Source of the DNA: Liolophura sinensis
Taxonomy: Eukaryota; Mollusca; Polyplacophora; Chitonida; Chitonidae
NCBI RefSeq assembly: GCF_032854445.1
Contig: NC_088303.1
Location: 32,125,501-32,189,500, forward strand
Length of the DNA stretch: 64,000 bases
Direction of reading: 5' to 3'
Below are positions 59,510-64,000 of the stretch, one piece after another. A model generated the notes under the pieces. It searched no databases. It worked only from the letters and a program-made list of their open reading frames with translations, and was not told the DNA's origin. Numbering within the stretch: position 1 is the stretch's first letter; each line of letters opens with the position of its first letter. A program made the position numbers and the translations under genes.

Positions 59510-59688
59510 CTTATTTCATTCTCGTACGTGGGAAGGTCTGACAACAACCTGCGGATGGTCGTGGGTTTCCCCCGTGCTCTGTCCGGTTTCCTCCCAAAAT
59601 TAATGCTGGCCGACGTCGTATAAGTGAAATATTCTTGAGTATGGCGTTAAACACCAATCAAATAAATAAATAAATCTTATTTCAGTCT
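59510..59688 (+). mobile_element. SINE family A copy with clear target-site duplication
   Basis: The body (59523-59675) runs from 'cgtacgtgggaaggtctg' through 'gcggatggtcgtgggtttcc', 'gctctgtccggtttcctccc', 'taatgctggccgacgtcgta' and 'taagtgaaatattcttgagt' to 'atggcgttaaacaccaatc' and (AAAT)n. 'cttatttcattct' (59510-59522) and 'cttatttcagtct' (59676-59688) flank it, 12 of 13 matching. This is the best-preserved copy and shows that a head-less form has retroposed. Confidence 0.9.
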
Positions 59689-59799
59689 TACGTAAGGCCA
59701 ATTTTGCGATTCGACACTGAGGGTTACACCCTATTCTATATGTTGGGGTAAAATATAGCTAAATCATACTAAACTACATCACTATAGTGCGTGTCTGTA

Positions 59800-60555
59800 A
59801 GGTATAACGGTATGTATCATGCCATGTGTAAATATGATGCTGAGATCCGTGTAGATTACACGTGTAACTATCATGCTGAGATACCTGTAGAGTATAGGTG
59901 TAACTATCATGCTGAGATACCTGTAGAGGATAGGTGTAACTATCATGCTGAAATAAGTGTAGAGTATAGGTGTAAATGTTATGCTGAGATACGTGTAGAG
60001 TATTGGTGTAACCATTATGCTGAGATCCGTGTAGAGTACAGGTGTAACTATCATGCTGAGATACGTGTAGAGTACAGGTGTAACATTATGCTGAGATACA
60101 TGTAGAGTACAGGTGTAAGTACCATGCTGAGATCCGTGTAGAGTACAGGTGTGACCATTATGCTGAGATACATGTAGAGTACAGGTGTAACTACCATGCT
60201 GAGATCCGTGTAGAGTACAGGTGTAACTATCATGCTGAGATACGTGTATAGTTTAACCATTATTCTGAGCTAGGTTAACAGTATAGGTGTAAGTATCATG
60301 GTGAAATACGTGTAGAGTTTAGGTGTAACCATTATGGTAAGCTAAGTTAAGAGTATAGGTGTAACTATAATGCTGAGATACGTGTAGAGTATAGGTGTAA
60401 TCACGCTGAGCTAGGTGAACAGTATAGGTGTAACTATGATGCTGAGATACGTGTAGAGTATAGGTGTAATCACGCTGAGCTAGGTGAACAGTATAGGTGT
60501 AACCATTATGCTGAGCTAGGGGAACGGTAAAGGTGTAACTATCATGCTATTCTGC
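59800..60555. repeat. 36-bp minisatellite turning into a 69-bp dimer repeat
   Basis: The unit 'gtgtagagtataggtgtaac' plus 'tatcatgctgagatac' recurs every 36 bp for about 12 copies from 59850 to 60250. To the right a shorter variant containing 'gctgagctaggtgaacagta' alternates with the normal unit, giving 69-bp dimers (for example 60372 and 60441). The 36-bp period keeps reading frames open: plus 59791-60105 (NYHAEIRVEYRC repeats) and minus (TPVLYTYLSMIV repeats). Nothing favours coding over repeat. Confidence 0.93.
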
Positions 60556-60947
60556 GATTATTCTATTTAAAAGTATTAACCCATTAAGTTTAGAGTGTCT
60601 AAAAATGGCAATAACTTTGACAAGGAGTCTAATTCGTTTAAAAGTTGACGAGATTTATTAAACTTTCAAGACTACCAAATGTTTGTGAAAATCGTGATAT
60701 ATTATCCAAATGAATTTAAGGAAAGAACTGCATGAACACAAACTGGGGACATAAAATGCCGTATAAAAGTGCATGCACTGGCAAAATTGTCCCTGTACTT
60801 CGCGAAATTAGCTCAAAATCGGACATTTTCCTGTGCCAAAAATTCTTTGTTTTTTAGAACTTTGTATTTTGACACAGGGCGCAAATTTTGACACAGAACG
60901 CAAGTAACACATGATTTACATTTTTAGTGTTAGCGTGTCTCGTCCCT

Positions 60948-60950
<3 letters not shown>
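60556..60950. other. Unassigned non-coding stretch
   Basis: AT-rich unique sequence. A short direct repeat, 'tttgacacaggg' / 'tttgacacagaa', lies near 60869-60898. Confidence 0.5.

Positions 60951-61002
<52 letters not shown>
60951..61002. repeat. (AT)n microsatellite, 52 bp
   Basis: 26 perfect AT dinucleotides. Confidence 0.95.
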
Positions 61003-61005
<3 letters not shown>

Positions 61006-61539
61006 TTATGATAAATGAATTAGCTGTTAGTTGCATTGGTAAAAGTGTGTTAGCATTATTGGCATTATTCTTAGGTTCGAGGAACAGACCACGTGATCTA
61101 TAGACCTGTGTCTGTAACATGCCTATATGTACACCATTTGTGATTCCATGTTTCTTTGTTGCCTATCAGAACTGTGCATCGACCGTTCCAGCCTAATAAA
61201 TGGGACTTGCCTCCACCAAAATTTCATACATAATATAATAAAAGACATGCAGCTGGTGCAGGAGACTGATAACTCTCTTAACCGACTTTCAAGCAATTTT
61301 TTTTATTTCCTGTCAGTAATTAGTTAATGTAATTGAATTCAAGGTGTAAGACGAAGAGACGAATAAATATTGAACTGTCTTGATAGAGGTTAACCTAAGT
61401 TTGTCTTTCAGATCATATTCCCAGCTTTCCTGTGAGATATGACTTTCATTTGTTGGACTTTTTCCCCCTCGTAATTCGAGTTCTCGGCGCGCCAATTATA
61501 TAGCTGCAGTGTTAAAAATATTTCTATTTCCACCTTTGT
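61003..61539. other. Unassigned non-coding stretch
   Basis: AT-rich unique sequence; no gene or repeat supported. Confidence 0.5.
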
Positions 61540-62340
61540 GTTAAGCGAAGCATCCATCACTTAGTCTGTGGTCTCCTCCAAACAAATCCTTTACAGTGTC
61601 AAAGAGCGCTTCTTTCAGAGCTCATGAGATTTTGTCAATTGAGGCCGTAAGGTGAAGTGTAGGGTTTCGGGCAGAGATTGCCCGCCGACCGGTCGTCTTT
61701 CACGCTGCCTGCCGTACACCGGAAGTAGCCACCGCCACTCGTCTCTCGCCCCTAAAACTTCCTTATTAATGCGGAGCTTTTAGCTGTGCCCACGGCAGCC
61801 ATTCTTTCGCCTTCGTCCGTTCAGCTCAATGAAGTGAGAAGAAAAGCGAAGGTGCTCAGCGTCTAAATGTACGGATCTGCTTTCACAAGCTCCGAACCTT
61901 ACAGTGGTGTTGACAGAGAAATTGAAGTCGATGGGTTGTAAACAGATAACAATGCTCTCTTAATGGCTCTCTCTTTGAAAAGGGATAAAACTCATCCTTT
62001 AACACTTTATTCCCCTCTCCACGGGACAAATTCGCCGCTTCATGACTTATCCGGTGAGTCCAGGCTGGGGGGAAGGGGATGCGTCTATTTCCCGACAAAT
62101 TGATGCCAAATCAACAGTCTGATTAACGCTTTCCTCCGGGGTTGGGAGTTGTAAGGTGGAGAGAGGTATGAGGGGTGGAACTTCCCCCTTATCAACACCT
62201 CTTTCATCGCTTCCATCGATTCATTCTGCTCACCGTTCTGAGAATCAGTAGATAACTCTGATGTACTTGAGCGATGTCAGGGTCGAGTTAATTTGCATGT
62301 ATGAAATTAATGACTGTCCGACTCGCAAGTCTCGAAAAAT
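61540..62340. promoter_or_regulatory. Largest candidate conserved non-coding island
   Basis: About 800 bp of GC-balanced, repeat-free sequence with few long frames. Words include 'gtacaccggaagtagcc' (ETS), 'cttattaatgcgg' (homeodomain), 'agataacaatg' (GATA then SOX, 61944-61954) and 'ctctttgaaaagggat' (TCF/SOX-like). Lack of coding potential combined with high complexity over this length is what a long enhancer or an ultraconserved-type element looks like. Confidence 0.35.
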
Positions 62341-62800
62341 CCCGCAAAGTGTCAACGCGATATACCTGTTAAGATCAAATTAACACTGTCCTCGTCCTTT
62401 GCAAGTACGCTTCACCCCATGTGCTGTTAGTGCATCTTTTTAATTATTCTATAAATTACCGATGACATTTGTTTTCCTTATTATATTAATTGTTAAGCCA
62501 ATTTTCCTCGCAGACGTCTGAAGATGCAGGCCCTAAGGCATCACACGGTCAATTACATCGTAGAACATGTTTATGTTATAGCAGTAAAGCAATAACAGAG
62601 GCAAAAACATCAACCATACTGGTACTTGGGAAACCCCGTAGCAAACGATTCCCACAGGTTAATGGTTACGAACCCCGACAAAAACGGAATAAAATCCAAT
62701 CTGTTCACCACAGACGCTTTTTTTATCCGTAGACCGTATCACCGTCAGCAATTATAACCAGAGGTCAGACATGTTCTGACACGTGACACTTACCATTGTG
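62341..62800. other. Unassigned non-coding stretch
   Basis: The plus frame at 62490-62732 (80 codons) follows a pyrimidine-rich 'ttttcctcgcag' that resembles a splice acceptor (ending 62513). The protein has no recognised domain, so an exon is possible but unsupported. Confidence 0.4.
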
Positions 62801-62857
62801 AAATGGCCCTACCCTCGGTAAATTTCCCTATCCTCGCTAAATGTCCCTAACCTCGGT
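62801..62857. repeat. Three 19-bp tandem repeats
   Basis: Units start at 62801, 62820 and 62839, each of the form 'aaatgkccctaycctcggt'. The first and third are nearly identical and the middle one is more diverged. Confidence 0.8.
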
Positions 62858-62924
62858 AGCAAACAGCTTCAGCTTCATCTCTACATTGACCAGGTGCAAT
62901 ATTGTCTAACTTTAAAATATGAAG

Positions 62925-62941
62925 CCCCCCCCCCCCCCCCC
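62925..62941 (+). repeat. Homopolymer of 17 C
   Basis: Seventeen consecutive C; the complement is a G run. Confidence 0.9.
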
Positions 62942-64000
62942 AACGACGTCGGCCATAACCTCACCTACATGCGTGGGATACCTTCCTTAACAACAACACA
63001 ACCAGGACGTCATTCACGATAATTTTCCTACCGTGAGTCCAAAGCAGAATTTCGAGAATGTTTTATTCTCATTGTAGCGTATAGATTGTAACTTTTTTAT
63101 ATTAATTCGATTGTGCTTCGACGCTATGATAACTTATGAGAGGGGGAAATCAGAGTGACTGGAGTAAGACCACCCACCTTTGGCAAGTCAGCTGATGATC
63201 ATTCCACACACAAGTGACGCATGCGCAAATGTGGTGGTGGATATTCATTATTCCTCACATATCCCAAACCATCATAGGTTTTAAATGCTTAAACTTCTTC
63301 ACCTTCTCCTTTGGTAAACTTTGACTTAAAAAAACAGGACTGCAAAAATGACAGAAAAGCAACACGGATATCTTATGATGATGGACAGATAGTACTACGA
63401 AAAAAAGTAACTACGGTATATTTATCATAGCTGTGCTTTAATTATAATGTAGTCATAATCAGGGTGATTTTCATTATTTTCTTCAGACGAATTAATAACT
63501 AAGATCGCAGGTCTCCGGATTTACATTGTTGTCTCCGTTGTATTTGCGATCATGATGGTAATAAGCGGTCAGCAACGTTCATACGACGGCTTAGATGGCA
63601 TTAACAGGCATGGAATTCGCTGGAAATAACTCGAAAAGTTACTTGCCAAAGGTTGACTATTCACTTCGGACACTCCAGTGTGGCCTACTTGCAAAATGTT
63701 CTTGAATGACTCGTGACACCAGGCTCAAATATAAATAAATGTAAGGCAACCCTACATTTCCAGCATCACCCACAACCCTACATATCATGTCGTGTCCTTG
63801 CTTAGGCATTCCGTCAGTGACGTGAAGTGCGTGACTCGGCCCATTAGAAGACCAATGTTAACAAAAGGTGGCTAGCGGTCGCCGTCATTATATGAGCCAT
63901 GCCGACACCCGTCTGCGCACTCATAAATTTAGTTATCTAATCAGGTGAAAACATTGCGTTTAACAAAATTACTAGTTGCCCTCGCTGATTTTATGCAGCG
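62942..64000. other. Unassigned non-coding stretch
   Basis: Mixed sequence to the window end. 'gacgcatgcgcaaatg' (NRF1-like) lies at about 63216. No gene, RNA or repeat supported. Confidence 0.5.

Noticed and set aside
59782-60260. Repetitive proteins NYHAEIRVEYRC (plus) and TPVLYTYLSMIV (minus)
   Set aside because: A 36-bp repeat keeps any stop-free frame open on both strands. No signal peptide, no flanking coding sequence, frame lost in the right part of the array.
62490-62732. 80-codon frame after 'ttttcctcgcag', possible exon
   Set aside because: Acceptor-like words are frequent; the protein has no known motif and no downstream donor or partner exon was found.

Overview
This is a 64 kb stretch of nuclear DNA from an animal, most likely a marine mollusc or close lophotrochozoan. 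I support no protein-coding gene, tRNA or rRNA in it. The organism call rests on its SINE retroposons. One family has the 3' part 'attcttgagtacggcgtaaaacac' in variants followed by (AAAT)n. A second has the 3' signature 'ctcctcgtcgtcat', ending in a 'gacgta/gttaaac'-type tail. I remember both types as common in gastropod and bivalve genomes; I could not search a database. AT-rich background, long (TA)n runs and many minisatellites fit the same picture. All open reading frames are short (183 codons at most) and lack recognisable domains, reverse-transcriptase motifs or codon bias. The longest repetitive ones are by-products of tandem repeats.

Layout. 1-4 kb: SINE fragments and an 86-bp duplication. 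4.0-4.5 kb: a GC-richer retroposon-like block with a (CAAT)n tail and a CTCF-like site. 8.9-9.3 kb: a 34-bp minisatellite interrupted by 20 G. 13.9-14.3 kb: a conserved-looking island with a 15-bp palindrome. 19.1 kb: a strong hairpin with 17-bp perfect arms. 26.1 kb: three 42-bp repeats. 29.3-29.7 kb: an 83-bp tandem repeat. 31.3-32.9 kb: two oppositely oriented copies of the second SINE family, one long and one short. 34.5-35.0 kb: 117 bp of (TA)n inside an older degenerate minisatellite. 37.7-38.8 kb: a 141-bp dimeric higher-order repeat joined directly to a truncated SINE. 44.9-47.0 kb: the most striking object, a 2.1-kb array of 70-bp units with periodic 100-bp variants, giving a 310-bp higher-order repeat. 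48.1-48.4 kb: a promoter-like island with ETS, NRF1-like and CCAAT-type motifs. 54.5 and 59.5 kb: SINE copies with visible target-site duplications. 59.8-60.6 kb: a 36-bp minisatellite that becomes a 69-bp dimer repeat at its right end.

Between the repeats lie about ten GC-balanced, low-repeat islands of 200-800 bp rich in homeodomain, SOX/TCF, forkhead or PBX-type motifs. They look like candidate conserved non-coding elements of a developmental gene desert or a very large intron. That is inference from composition and motif density only, and cross-species alignment would decide it. The window shows satellite birth at several stages: a duplication, short minisatellites, a SINE-linked dimer array, and a mature higher-order array with diverged edges.
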